Positions 8,801 to 17,683 are shown, numbered from the stretch's first letter. The stretch is 64,000 bases of DNA from Roseibium marinum (GCF_002906165.1 NZ_PPCN01000001.1:682001-746000), one strand, 5' to 3'. Notes: generated from the letters alone by a model not told the origin. Translations and numbers: made by a program.

Positions 8801-9661
8801 ATGAAACGAAATACGGACTGGGAGGATTTACGGCTGTTCCTCGCTGTCGCCAAGGCTGGAGGCCTGGCGGGTGCGGCGGAAAAAACCGGTGTCAGCGCGG
8901 CAACCCTGGGACGGCGGGTGTCCGCCCTGGAGAAAAGCCTGAACGTGCGTCTCGTGGAGCGCGAAGCCCGGGGCTACCGGCTGACGGCAGCCGGGCGCGA
9001 TCTGCTCCTGCATCTGGAAGACATGGATCAGGCCGCCCGGTCCATCGCCACCTGGCGGGAAAGCGGCAGGGTCCGCCGCCGGATCCGCATTTCCGCCGGC
9101 GACTGGACCACGCGCCTCCTGATCGACAACATTGCCGGCTTCTGGTCGCCTGGATCGGACTGGGTGCCGGAGTTTCTGGTCGATCTGCGCAACCGCGATG
9201 TCGCCAGACGCCAGATCGATATCGGCGTCAGGAACGACCGGCCCAAGCAGGCCTGGCTCGCGGGACAAAAGGTCGGGCAAGTTGAACATGCGGCCTATCA
9301 GGCAAAAGACGTTCCTCCCGGCGGTGAGCCTGGCTGGATCGGTCTGGTGGAGGACGAGGCCCATTTCCCGACAGGTCTGTGGCTCAAGGAGAACCATGGA
9401 GAAGAGGTCGATATCACGGTGAACAACGCAACCCTGGCGCTGTCTCTCGTGCGCAAGGGATACGCCCGGACGCTACTGCCAACATTTGTCGGTGATGCCT
9501 ATCCGGATCTGGTCCGGATCACGGACCCCATCGAGAGCCTGAGAACAGAGCGCTGGCTGGTCATGCACCAGGATGAACGCCATGAGCCGGCTGTGCGCCA
9601 TGCGGTCTCCGCTCTCGCGAGGATGCTGAAACAAGATCCGCTTTTGTCTCCTGACGGGTAG
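8801..9661 (+). CDS. LysR-family transcriptional regulator
   Basis: 286 residues. The N-terminal winged helix (residues 6-65) carries the LysR helix-turn-helix signature LRLFLAVAKAGGLAGAAE, VSAATLGRRVSALEKSL and VEREARGYRLTAAG. The C-terminal substrate-binding half includes IDIGVRNDRPKQ and SLVRKGYARTLLP. The start ATG at 8801 is preceded by an AT-rich leader. The target is not identifiable; the nearest divergent ORF is uncertain and the next gene is hsp20 on the same strand. Confidence 0.9.
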   Translation: MKRNTDWEDLRLFLAVAKAGGLAGAAEKTGVSAATLGRRVSALEKSLNVRLVEREARGYRLTAAGRDLLLHLEDMDQAARSIATWRESGRVRRRIRISAGDWTTRLLIDNIAGFWSPGSDWVPEFLVDLRNRDVARRQIDIGVRNDRPKQAWLAGQKVGQVEHAAYQAKDVPPGGEPGWIGLVEDEAHFPTGLWLKENHGEEVDITVNNATLALSLVRKGYARTLLPTFVGDAYPDLVRITDPIESLRTERWLVMHQDERHEPAVRHAVSALARMLKQDPLLSPDG

Positions 9662-9727
9662 TGAAATTTCTGTAGGTGGAGCTAAAAAGAGCGGAAAAAC
9701 CGCCCTCCTTGAATCAAATTTAACGAA

Positions 9728-9832
9728 GCTCCATATTTAATAGCGAATGGAGCCGGTGGGTTCCGGTCCGGATGCCTGATCTAAGGGTCCGGATGCAAGG
9801 TCGCTTCAACGAGGACTTTGAGGATATCACGC
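9728..9832 (+). ncRNA. Candidate ROSE-like RNA thermometer in the hsp20 5' UTR
   Basis: The last hairpin before hsp20 would pair TCGCTTCAA (9801-9809) with TTTGAGGAT (9817-9825), burying the AGGA Shine-Dalgarno. The TCGCT string matches the U(U/C)GCU signature of rhizobial ROSE elements, and its G lies opposite a Shine-Dalgarno G, as in the known imperfect ROSE hairpin. Upstream are a GCTCCAT/ATGGAGC stem (9728-9753) and a direct repeat GTCCGGATGC (9767, 9788). ROSE elements are established regulators of rhizobial small heat-shock genes; the assignment here is by eye only. Confidence 0.5.
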
Positions 9833-10252
9833 ATGTCAGCGTTTTCTAGCCCGTTCATGCTCGGGTTTGACGATATCGAGCGCGTGCTCGACCGCGTCTC
9901 CAAGGCCGCGAATGACGGTTATCCGCCCTATAACATCGAAAGATTGCCGAAAACGGACGATCAGGGCGATACCATCCGCATCACGCTGGCTGTCGCGGGA
10001 TTTACCAGAGACCAGCTTGATGTCTCCGTAGAGGAGAGCCAGCTTGTCATCCGGGGCCGTCAGGTCGATGACAAGTCCAGGCAATATCTGCATCGCGGTA
10101 TTGCCGCCCGGCAGTTTCAGCGGGCCTTTGTCCTGGCCGAGGGGATCGAAATCCTCGGCGCCGACCTGAAAGATGGGCTTTTGTCCATTGATCTCGCACG
10201 TCCCGAACCGGAACGTGTTATAAGAAAAATAGAAATCTCCAGCGGCGAATAG
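9833..10252 (+). CDS. Small heat-shock protein, Hsp20 family
   Basis: 139-residue alpha-crystallin-type chaperone that holds unfolding proteins for refolding. The N-terminus MSAFSSPFMLGFDDIERVLDR and YPPYNIER are typical of rhizobial HspA-like proteins. The alpha-crystallin domain spans about residues 30-125, with IRITLAVAGF, QLVIRGRQ and the C-terminal LKDGLLSIDLARPEPE before IRKIEI. The frame opens at 9818, but the ATG at 9833 is better placed relative to GAGGAT. A DUF1150 gene follows 32 bp later, the usual alphaproteobacterial pairing. Heat induction is expected if the upstream thermometer is real. Confidence 0.93.
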   Translation: MSAFSSPFMLGFDDIERVLDRVSKAANDGYPPYNIERLPKTDDQGDTIRITLAVAGFTRDQLDVSVEESQLVIRGRQVDDKSRQYLHRGIAARQFQRAFVLAEGIEILGADLKDGLLSIDLARPEPERVIRKIEISSGE

Positions 10253-10284
10253 ACCCTCGTCGGCTAACGGATGGAGAATGACTG

Positions 10285-10569
10285 ATGCACAATACCAAGA
10301 TGCCGGTGTGGACAGACCGCAAAATTCTGTCTGAATTCATGTCCGTTGACGAGCTGACGGAGCTCGGCACGGGCGATGTTGCCTATATCAAGCCGATCAA
10401 GGCGCGTGACCTCAAGGAAATGTTCCCGGATGTCCCGCCGCTGCACGACAACATGACGCTCTACGCGCTGCTCAACGCTGACGGGACGCCGATCCTGCTT
10501 GCCGACAGCCGTGAAGCCGCGGTCGCCAACGCCTTCGAGGCCGACCTGCAAATGGCCTCGCTGCACTGA
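10285..10569 (+). CDS. DUF1150 family protein
   Basis: 94 residues with the DUF1150 pattern: LSEFMSVDELTELGTGDVAYIKPI, then LYALLNADGTPILLADSREAAVANA. This family is nearly confined to alphaproteobacteria and commonly sits just behind hsp20, as here (32 bp). Its biochemical role is unknown; the conserved pairing suggests a part in the heat-shock response. A terminator follows 23 bp after the stop. Confidence 0.9.
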   Translation: MHNTKMPVWTDRKILSEFMSVDELTELGTGDVAYIKPIKARDLKEMFPDVPPLHDNMTLYALLNADGTPILLADSREAAVANAFEADLQMASLH

Positions 10570-10591
10570 GTAACGAGCAGAACGTGACAAG

Positions 10592-10622
10592 CAAAAACAC
10601 CGGCCATGTGCCGGTGTTTTTG
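10592..10622 (+). terminator. Rho-independent terminator after hsp20-DUF1150
   Basis: ACACCGGC, loop CATGT, GCCGGTGT followed by TTTTTGTT, with an A-run on the 5' side so it may act in both directions. Confidence 0.9.
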
Positions 10623-10720
10623 TTCAAGGGACAGGTCATGGCATTTGCAGCCACACCCACGGCGCCGTCCCGGCCCTGAGCCGGCCCTGCCGTGAGATCC
10701 CGGCCAAACGCTCCCGGGTA

Positions 10721-11983
10721 TCAGGTAAGCTCCGGTTCTTTCGCTTGCGTTTTCGCCTTTGGTTCAGAAGCGTCCCGAACTCCCGGCTGGGGTGGTTCAC
10801 GGGAGCCGTCGGAAGAGACTTTGGGCGGTTTGCGCCAGGGCTCGCTCTTGTACCAGGAGACGGTATAGGCAACGGCGATGAGCGCCACGAAACCCAGAAG
10901 GTTCGAGAGGATCTGCGGGATCCAGTCGCCGCGTCCCCAGACCATGTCGCGCAGCAATCCGGCCGCCTGGGCGATCACCAGGCTGGCCATGAAGACGGCG
11001 AGCGACTGCTGGCCGACCTTCTGGACCACCCGCACGAACCGGCCCCAGAGCTCGCCATGCCCGAGCAGGTATTTGCCGTGCTCGCCCGCCGCGACCCAGG
11101 CGAGATAGGCCAGCGCCAGGAAGTGGATATAGCGGAACAGGCCGAACTCGGTCTTGATCCACAAGGGGCGGATGGATTCGCGGATCTCCTGGATCCATTC
11201 CACATTGAGGTGAACGCGGAAATAGGCGAAGGGAACTGTCACGATCACGATGGCGGCACACAGAACCATCAGCTTGCGGCTGACGGGCGGCGCGGGGATC
11301 CAGCCGCGCATGAAGGCGAATCCCGTGAAGAACAGCATCTGCCAGGCAAACGGGTTGAAGAACCACTTCCGGTCCGACCAGGGTTCCGCGGGCAGGTTGA
11401 GCAGGCCGAACTGGGAGGCAAGCCAGAGGCCGATGGACAGAGCGAAGGCCACTTTCACCGATACGCGGGACGCCAGCATGATCAGCGGGATCAGCGACAG
11501 GATCACCACGTACATGGGCAGGATGTCGAAGTAATTCGGCACCCAGGTCAGCGTCAGGATCCCCGGCAGGGCGACGCTGGTATTGTCGAAAAGGTGCCAG
11601 AGGTTCAGCGACGCCACATAATCCTGGGTCAGGCCGCAGCAACTGGTCAGGTAACCGCTTTCATGCAGCATCACCAGCCCGACGGCGATCAGCAGGAACT
11701 GGCCTATATGGGCCCAGTAGACCTGCCACATGCGGTGCAGGATACGGGCGGCGCCCATGCCCCAGCCGTGAACGTCGAAGATCTTGCCGAAGGCGATCGC
11801 CGAGGCCATGCCGGAGCAGAAGACGAAGATTTCCGTCGCGTCGGAAAAGCCGAACCTGGCGGGAATCCACAAGGTCCACCAGTTCCCTGGCACATGGGCG
11901 ACATAGATGATGAACATGCCGAGGCCGCGGAAAAAATCGAGCCGCGGATCGCGGGGGCGTTTCGTTTGAGAATGAGCGTTCAC
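10721..11983 (-). CDS. opgC: OpgC-family membrane protein (osmoregulated periplasmic glucan succinylation)
   Basis: 420 residues, polytopic acyltransferase-3-like OpgC family, which attaches succinyl groups to periplasmic glucans. The N-terminus has the family motif RDPRLDFFRGLGMFIIYVAH, and the conserved block FGFSDATEIFVFCSGMASAI follows. Around ten hydrophobic segments run to about residue 390, then a hydrophilic, proline- and lysine-rich tail. The reading frame begins with GTG at 11983. No glucan synthase lies nearby. The family assignment is strong; whether the substrate is a cyclic or linear glucan cannot be seen. Confidence 0.88.
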   Translation of the reverse strand: MNAHSQTKRPRDPRLDFFRGLGMFIIYVAHVPGNWWTLWIPARFGFSDATEIFVFCSGMASAIAFGKIFDVHGWGMGAARILHRMWQVYWAHIGQFLLIAVGLVMLHESGYLTSCCGLTQDYVASLNLWHLFDNTSVALPGILTLTWVPNYFDILPMYVVILSLIPLIMLASRVSVKVAFALSIGLWLASQFGLLNLPAEPWSDRKWFFNPFAWQMLFFTGFAFMRGWIPAPPVSRKLMVLCAAIVIVTVPFAYFRVHLNVEWIQEIRESIRPLWIKTEFGLFRYIHFLALAYLAWVAAGEHGKYLLGHGELWGRFVRVVQKVGQQSLAVFMASLVIAQAAGLLRDMVWGRGDWIPQILSNLLGFVALIAVAYTVSWYKSEPWRKPPKVSSDGSREPPQPGVRDASEPKAKTQAKEPELT

Positions 11984-12079
11984 GTTTGGTCCAGCTGATG
12001 CATGGGATGAGGCCGGACCGCTTCCATGGCACGACGCCTGAAAAGGGAAAGGTTGCTCACCCTTCGGGGAGCCCGGGTC

Positions 12080-13465
12080 TTATACCGAATCCGTGGCCCT
12101 GAGTTTCTTGTCTTCCATCACGCGTTGGGCGCGATGCATTTTATCGCAGATTTCAAGACGTTGTTCGGCAAATCTGTCAAGTGCCCCGCGCTTGCGGGTG
12201 CGGCTTTTGAGCAGATTTTCCGCTTCGGGAGAAAATCCGGCGCGCAGGGCGGCATCGATGGTGATCCGCTCGAAGACGTCGCGCTGGGCATGAGAGCCGC
12301 CGATGATGTGAAGATTGTTTCTTGCGGAGGCCAGGAGGGTAAAGGCCGAGGCGTAGTTGCCCTTCCGGTACTGCTCCAGGCCGAGACCGGTCGGCAGACC
12401 CGCTTCGGCGGTGACATGGCCGATATCGGTCTCGCTCTGCGCCCGCATCCTGAGGCCGGCGAGAAGCCGGTCGGCACCCATGCGCCGCCCGCCGTTGAGC
12501 AGCGCCATCAGATAATGCAGGTCGGCGAAGACATTGCAGCCGTCTTCGGCGCGCTTGTCGGACAGAAGCGCCAGTTCGTCCCATCTTGTTCCCACGGGGA
12601 TGCCTTCCAGCTCCAGCCGGACAAGCAGCGAGGCGGCATTGGAGATGTCGCGGTAGTCGTCCGTCTTGTCCTTGCGGATCTCCGCGTCATAAAGCGCCAG
12701 CGCCTTGTCCGGATTGTTCTGGTCGAGATACATCAGCGCCAGGTGCCACCACACGTGATAGCCGAAATTGTTGCAATGGGCCCAGCCGTCGGGATGGTTT
12801 TCCAGCCAGCCTGCGCCTTCTTCCGAACGGCCGGTCATGTCATGCACATGGGCGACGGCATGCAGCCCCCACGCGTCGTCGCGGGAAAATTCCAGCCCCT
12901 TGCGCCCCAGGGCTTCGGCCTGCCGGTAGTCCCCGGTCTCTTCCAGCGAGAAGGCCCGGCAGCCAAGCAGGTATCCATAGGCGGGATGGGTGTCGCCGTA
13001 GGCCGAAAAGACGCGCTCTATCGACTGGCGCATGCCCGCCGCATCGCCCATGACGAAGCGGATGGCATGCACCAGCTTCATCATCAGCGCGTCTTCGGGA
13101 ACCCTCACCAGCATGGCGTCCAGTATATCGGCGGAGCGCGAGGGGAAGCCCTTCAGCCAGCTGTCCAGCGCGTCGACGACCGCCGTTTCGCGTTCCGTCA
13201 GCGGCGTGTGCATGGCGGAGCCGCGCGCGACCTCGAGGCATTCCCGTGCGGTCGCATTGAGTTCCTTGCGCGCCAGCAACAGGCAGAACAGCCCGCGGGT
13301 GGCGTGTGCGAGTGCGAAGTCGGGGGCGAGGCCAAGGCAGGTCTCGAGATGTTGCGGCGTTGTTTTCCCGTGGGCCAGAAAGGCGTTCACGGTCGCATTC
13401 CAGGCCGATACGGCGTCCTTGTCCGTAAGGGTGAGATCATACCCGAATTGATCGCTTAGACGCAT
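12080..13465 (-). CDS. TTC38-like tetratricopeptide repeat protein
   Basis: 461-residue soluble all-helical protein resembling the TTC38 family found in bacteria and animals. Recognisable blocks are GLHAVAHVHDMTGRSEEG, WLENHPDGWAHCNNFGYHVWWHLALMYLD and DKALALYDAEIRKDK, with several TPR-like helix pairs. No catalytic motif is evident and the bacterial function is unknown. It is a single leftward gene, divergent from the YeeE/YedE transporter across a 241-bp gap. Confidence 0.82.
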   Translation of the reverse strand: MRLSDQFGYDLTLTDKDAVSAWNATVNAFLAHGKTTPQHLETCLGLAPDFALAHATRGLFCLLLARKELNATARECLEVARGSAMHTPLTERETAVVDALDSWLKGFPSRSADILDAMLVRVPEDALMMKLVHAIRFVMGDAAGMRQSIERVFSAYGDTHPAYGYLLGCRAFSLEETGDYRQAEALGRKGLEFSRDDAWGLHAVAHVHDMTGRSEEGAGWLENHPDGWAHCNNFGYHVWWHLALMYLDQNNPDKALALYDAEIRKDKTDDYRDISNAASLLVRLELEGIPVGTRWDELALLSDKRAEDGCNVFADLHYLMALLNGGRRMGADRLLAGLRMRAQSETDIGHVTAEAGLPTGLGLEQYRKGNYASAFTLLASARNNLHIIGGSHAQRDVFERITIDAALRAGFSPEAENLLKSRTRKRGALDRFAEQRLEICDKMHRAQRVMEDKKLRATDSV

Positions 13466-13706
13466 GACAGGCCTTTTTGTTTCCCGGGCTGGCGGATTGC
13501 GCGCCTTGCGCGCGGATCGCGCTGCGGCGAACGCCAGCCGAATAATATGTCAGCGCCCAAAATCCGCAGCCTTTACTTGAACTGCAAAACACAAAAAGGT
13601 GTTGGCATTGTGTAGACCGGGGCGGACACTTGCGTTGCGGAATGAACTCCGATGGTGCGAGGCTGACAGCCGTTGCGCGCACAGGGTGTGCACAGGACCT
13701 TAGAGA

Positions 13707-14858
13707 ATGGCGATATCTGTCCGAAGATCCCAGGGAGCCGTCATCGGCATCGCGGCCACCCTCATGGCGCTGCTTGCGCTCGGTGCCTACGGTGAAGCCG
13801 GACCGCGGCAGGCGGCTGCCGTGCTTATCGGCGGCCTGGCCGGCCTGTCGCTTTACCACGCCAGCTTCGGCTTCACCTCCGCCTGGCGGCGGATCGTCAC
13901 CGAAAGACGCGGCGGTGGATTGCGCGCCCAGTTCGTTCTCATCCTGCTGACAAGCGCGGTCTCGTTTCCGCTGATCGCCTGGGGCGGTGCGCTTGGCTGG
14001 CCGGTCGGCGGATTTGTGTTTCCCTTCGGCATCGCCGCCGCGATCGGCGCATTCATGTTCGGCATCGGCATGCAACTCGGCGGTGGCTGCGGCTCCGGCA
14101 CCCTTTTTACCGCCGGCGGCGGCTCCACCAGGATGATGATCACGCTGGCGGCCTTTGTCCTGGGATCGGTTGCCGCGACCGCCCACTTGCACCTGTGGGG
14201 CCGCTTGCCGAAGCTGCCGCCCGTCTCGCTGATCCGCGAACTGGGCCCGCAGGGAGCCTTCCTGGCGACCGCCGTGGTGCTCGGGTTCCTGGCGATCGCG
14301 ACCGTCCGGATCGAAAAACGGGCGCATGGCGGGATCGCCGCCCCGCCCCGGACGCGGTCCTTCTTGACCGGACCCTGGTCGCCCATGCTGGGGGCGGTCA
14401 TGCTGGCCGTGGTGGGGATCGCCACCTTTGTGGTGGTCGGCAGGCCCTGGGGCATAACCTCCGCCTTCGCGCTCTGGGGCGCGAAGTTCTTTCACGCGTT
14501 CGGCGTTCCCGTCGACACCTGGCCCTATTGGAGCTGGCAACTGGGCGCGCTGGAAAACTCCGTTCTGAGGGACACCACGTCGGTCATGGATTTCGGCGTC
14601 ATTCTGGGCGCCATGGTCGCCGCCGCGCTGGCGGGCCGCTTCGCGCCCGTCTGGCAACTGGGCAAGCGGGATATCCTGACCGCGCTCGCCGGAGGCCTGT
14701 TGATGGGCTACGGCGCCCGCCTTGCCTATGGCTGCAATATCGGCGCTTATCTCGGCGGGCTGGTGTCGGGCTCCCTGCACGGCTGGCTGTGGCTGGTGTT
14801 CGGCTTTCTCGGCAGTCTTGTCGGAACGCGCCTGCGGCTTCGCCTTGGGATGGGATGA
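13707..14858 (+). CDS. YeeE/YedE-family sulfur-compound transporter (TsuA-like)
   Basis: 383-residue polytopic protein made of two related halves. Each half carries the family cysteine motif: GIGMQLGGGCGSGTLFTAGG around residues 119-138 (Cys128) and GYGARLAYGCNIGAYLGG near the C-terminus. In the TsuA structure such cysteines lie along the thiosulfate path. Thiosulfate or related sulfane-sulfur uptake is therefore likely, though some members serve selenium or other roles. The downstream DUF302 gene (125 bp) may be functionally associated. Confidence 0.85.
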   Translation: MAISVRRSQGAVIGIAATLMALLALGAYGEAGPRQAAAVLIGGLAGLSLYHASFGFTSAWRRIVTERRGGGLRAQFVLILLTSAVSFPLIAWGGALGWPVGGFVFPFGIAAAIGAFMFGIGMQLGGGCGSGTLFTAGGGSTRMMITLAAFVLGSVAATAHLHLWGRLPKLPPVSLIRELGPQGAFLATAVVLGFLAIATVRIEKRAHGGIAAPPRTRSFLTGPWSPMLGAVMLAVVGIATFVVVGRPWGITSAFALWGAKFFHAFGVPVDTWPYWSWQLGALENSVLRDTTSVMDFGVILGAMVAAALAGRFAPVWQLGKRDILTALAGGLLMGYGARLAYGCNIGAYLGGLVSGSLHGWLWLVFGFLGSLVGTRLRLRLGMG

Positions 14859-14982
14859 GCGCAGCCGGTTCACGCCGCCCCTCACTGCCCACCACCGCCC
14901 AACACCCGATTGTGAAACGCCTGTGACCGAAGGCCCGCTAAGGTCCCGTGAACGATACGAGAAAAATGCGGGAGATGAGAAA

Positions 14983-15474
14983 ATGCGCTTGCTGAGCTGT
15001 TTCATTGTGATGATGTCGCTTGCCCCGGGACTTGTCACTGGACTTGCCCGGGCGGACAGTATCGCGCCCCGGGAGGGCTGGCAGGTGATGCCGACAACCC
15101 TTGCCTATGACGATCTGGTGGAGAAGCTGCAGGCCGCCGTCAAGGCGGAGGGCATGATTGTGGTGACCCAGGCAAGCGCCTCGGCCGGCGCCAAGGGGCG
15201 TGGCCTGACGATCCCGGGCAACCGGGTCATCGGCGTCTACCGCAACGACTACGCGGTGCGCATGCTGGAAGCTTCGGTTGCCGCCGGCATCGAGGCGCCG
15301 ATCCGCTTTTACGTGAGCGAAGACAGCGGCGGCACGGCGACCCTGTCGTGGAAAACGCCTGCTCTGGTGTTCGCGCCCTACATGGACGAGGGCGGTCAGG
15401 CGCTTGCCGAACTGGCCGCGGAACTGGACGCGGTCTTCATGAAAATCGCGCAAAAGGCTGTGTCTTCCCGGTAA
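14983..15474 (+). CDS. Secreted DUF302-domain protein
   Basis: 163 residues. A signal peptide (MRLLSCFIVMMSLAPGLVTG, cleavage near ARA-D) precedes a DUF302 domain: YDDLVEKLQAAVKAEGMIVV, the central PGNRVIGVYRNDYAVRMLEA and IEAPIRFYVSEDSGGTATLSW. DUF302 is an alpha/beta fold of unknown chemistry often found near sulfur or metal genes. The frame is open further upstream; the ATG at 14983 with GGGAG ten bases before is chosen. Confidence 0.83.
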   Translation: MRLLSCFIVMMSLAPGLVTGLARADSIAPREGWQVMPTTLAYDDLVEKLQAAVKAEGMIVVTQASASAGAKGRGLTIPGNRVIGVYRNDYAVRMLEASVAAGIEAPIRFYVSEDSGGTATLSWKTPALVFAPYMDEGGQALAELAAELDAVFMKIAQKAVSSR

Positions 15475-15588
15475 CAGGCCGGGAGATGCACGTTTGAAAG
15501 GCAGCACCGGCCGGATTTTTAGGCTTGTTAAACCGGTAGAACCACCTCACATTAATCAGGTCATCAACAACTGAAAGGAGGTGTGCCC

Positions 15589-15684
15589 ATGTCTAATGAG
15601 TATCCGAACGTGGCCCATGTGTCTGGGCGGACTGGAACGATGTTGGAGCAGCCTCTTGCATTGAACGGTTTCGTCGGGATCTGA
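15589..15684 (+). CDS. Isolated 31-residue small protein candidate
   Basis: A short ORF starting MSNEYPNVAHVSGRTG and ending LALNGFVGI. It is preceded by an ideal AAGGAGGT at 15575-15582 with good spacing, and followed 30 bp after its stop by a strong terminator. It is not a leader for the next gene, which lies on the other strand. It contains no cysteine and no hydrophobic helix long enough to span a membrane. I do not recognise it; expression is inferred from the ribosome site and terminator. Confidence 0.55.
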   Translation: MSNEYPNVAHVSGRTGTMLEQPLALNGFVGI

Positions 15685-15714
15685 TCCGGACCTCGTGTCA
15701 CGTCGATCTCATGG

Positions 15715-15740
15715 GAGGGCCGCAATTGCGGCCCTCTTTT
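15715..15740 (+). terminator. Terminator of the small-ORF transcript, probably bidirectional
   Basis: A perfect palindrome GAGGGCCGC-AATT-GCGGCCCTC followed by TTTT. It stands between the small ORF (+) and the SDR gene (-) and could serve both. Confidence 0.85.
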
Positions 15741-15782
15741 GATTCCGGCGGCCATTTCAACGCCGCCGACTTCCAGAAGCAC

Positions 15783-16535
15783 TCAGACCAGCCCGACCGC
15801 CTTGCGCACATCTTCGTCGCGCAGGGAGCAGTCGACGCCGCGATAGGCGTCGCCCGCGGCGGTGCACAGCCAGCAGATGGTTTCTCCCACCCATTCGGCG
15901 GGAATGTGGACCGAAGGATCGAGCTGGCTGACCGGATTGACGCCGGAAGCCTTGATGTCGACCTGCATCCGGGTGGCGACCGTTCCGGGGCTGAGGCCGA
16001 CGACGCGCAGGCCCCTGTCGGCGAATTCCTTGTCTCCGCAGCGCGTCAGCGCCAGGGCCGCCGCCTTTGACGAGCAATAGTGGCTCCAGCCTTCCAGCGC
16101 CCCGGCCGCGGCGCCGGAACTGATGTTGACGATGGTGCCCGAGCCCTTTTCCAGCATATGCGGAGCCACGGCCCGGATGCCGTGATAGACACCCTTCACA
16201 TTGATATCGATGGCCTTGTCCCAAGCGTCCGGATCGGAGGTTTCGATCCGGCTGATCGGTTCGATCACCCCGGCATTGTTCACCAGAATGTCGATGCCGC
16301 CAAAGGTGTCGACACAAAACTGAACGGCCCCGGCCACCGCGCCGTAATCGGCCACATCGCATGTGACGGCCGCGGCCTTGGCGCCGATGTCCCGGGCAAT
16401 CCGGTCGATGTCATCGCCGGAGCGGGCGGCCAGAACCACCCTGGCTCCGTATTTCGCAAGGCTCCGCGCGGCGGCCTCGCCAATCCCGCGGCTCGCGCCG
16501 GTAACCAGCGCAACGTGTCCCGACAAATCGAACAT
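15783..16535 (-). CDS. Short-chain dehydrogenase/reductase
   Basis: 250-residue classical SDR. The Rossmann motif VTGASRGIGEAAA lies near the N-terminus, NNAG in the middle (LVNNAGVIEP) and the catalytic IVNISSG...YCSSK set is intact. The substrate is not predictable. The frame extends 11 codons upstream, but the ATG at 16535 is preceded by AGGAAAG and matches the family start MFDLSGHVALVTG. It is divergent from the ion channel and convergent with the small ORF. Confidence 0.88.
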   Translation of the reverse strand: MFDLSGHVALVTGASRGIGEAAARSLAKYGARVVLAARSGDDIDRIARDIGAKAAAVTCDVADYGAVAGAVQFCVDTFGGIDILVNNAGVIEPISRIETSDPDAWDKAIDINVKGVYHGIRAVAPHMLEKGSGTIVNISSGAAAGALEGWSHYCSSKAAALALTRCGDKEFADRGLRVVGLSPGTVATRMQVDIKASGVNPVSQLDPSVHIPAEWVGETICWLCTAAGDAYRGVDCSLRDEDVRKAVGLV

Positions 16536-16752
16536 GTAACTTTCCTGTCTTTCGGCCCAATCGGCCAATGGTGTTCAAGATGGCTCCTATTAGGGCAGAC
16601 AGTCCCCGGAATAAACAACCTGTTCGCATGAGGATCATGCGGCTTCCGCACGAATGCCACCATGAACCGTGCAACACGCGGATTGACTTTTGCCCCCGCC
16701 TCTTGTCGTTTGCCTCTTCAGGCGGAAGCGAACACATGAGGAAGCGGTGCCG

Positions 16753-17538
16753 ATGGCGGAAGCAATGTCCGGTTTGAGAGCCTTTTTGCGCCAGCTTTAT
16801 TACGGGCATTCCACAAAGGCGCAGATCTTCCGCTACGCGCTGCTGGCCTTCGATCTGATTACCATTGGTTATTTCATCGTCTCCTCGGTGATCGATCCCT
16901 ACCGGCTTCAGCACGGGCTGGATTATTCCATCGCGGTGGTGCTGGTCCTGGACTTCACGGCCCGGCTGATCGTGGCGGCAAAGCCCGGGCGCTACATCCT
17001 CAGCTTCACGTCCTTCGCGGATGTGGTGGTGATCATGTCACTTGTCGCGCCGGCCTTCTTCGAGAACTTCGCCTTCCTGCGCGTTGTCCGCATGCTGCGG
17101 CTGATGCGCTCCTATCACCTGCTGAAGGAATTGCGCTCGGCCTCCAAATGGTTCCGCAGCAACGAGGAGATCGTCCAGTCGGCGGTCAATCTCGTGGTGT
17201 TCATCTTCGTGGTCACGGCCCTTGTCTTCGTGGTGGAGGACGACCGCAATCCGAACATCAACAATTATCTCGACGCGCTTTATTTCACGGTCGCGACCCT
17301 GACCACCACCGGCTTCGGCGACATCACCATGACCGACAGCGTCGGCCGCCTGATGAGCGTCCTCATCATGATATTCGGCGTCGCCCTGTTCCTGCGCCTG
17401 GTGCAGACGATTTTCCGGCCGGCAAAGGTTTACGCGCCCTGCCCGGATTGCGGGCTGAGCCGTCACGATCCCGATGCGGTCCACTGCAAACATTGCGGCA
17501 AGACCATCAATATCCCGACCGAAGGCACCTGGGATTAG
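16753..17538 (+). CDS. Voltage-gated-type potassium channel with C-terminal zinc ribbon
   Basis: 261 residues. Helices S1-S4 occupy roughly residues 25-130; S4 is FLRVVRMLRLMRSYHLLKELR with a basic residue about every third position. A pore helix and selectivity filter TTTGFGDI (residues 184-191) are followed by S6 (MSVLIMIFGVALFLRLV). The filter is GFG rather than GYG, as in some bacterial and EAG-type channels. The tail carries CPDCG and HCKHCGK (Cys 230, 233, 245, 248), a probable zinc ribbon. The ATG at 16753, eight bases after GAGGAAG, is preferred over the upstream open frame. Confidence 0.85.
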   Translation: MAEAMSGLRAFLRQLYYGHSTKAQIFRYALLAFDLITIGYFIVSSVIDPYRLQHGLDYSIAVVLVLDFTARLIVAAKPGRYILSFTSFADVVVIMSLVAPAFFENFAFLRVVRMLRLMRSYHLLKELRSASKWFRSNEEIVQSAVNLVVFIFVVTALVFVVEDDRNPNINNYLDALYFTVATLTTTGFGDITMTDSVGRLMSVLIMIFGVALFLRLVQTIFRPAKVYAPCPDCGLSRHDPDAVHCKHCGKTINIPTEGTWD

Positions 17539-17557
17539 GGTATGGACCCCTAGATGA
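17535..17557 (+). repeat. Copy 1 of a 22-bp motif spanning a stop codon
   Basis: TAGGGTATGGACCCCTAGATGA begins at the TAG stop of the channel gene. It matches 19 of 22 positions of a sequence starting at the TAG stop of gntR (35951-35972). Not seen elsewhere in the window. It may be an insertion-sequence end relic or a conserved signal; its role is unknown. Confidence 0.5.
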
Positions 17558-17683
17558 CTTCCCGAAGCTCTCTGACTTGTGAACGCCCGCGTCCGGACAA
17601 GTGCTGTCGCTCCCGCATTCTTTGGCGATATGCTGGGCGGTGGTCGAGACAGGCTCGCCGCTGATCGGATCGGACCATTCCAG

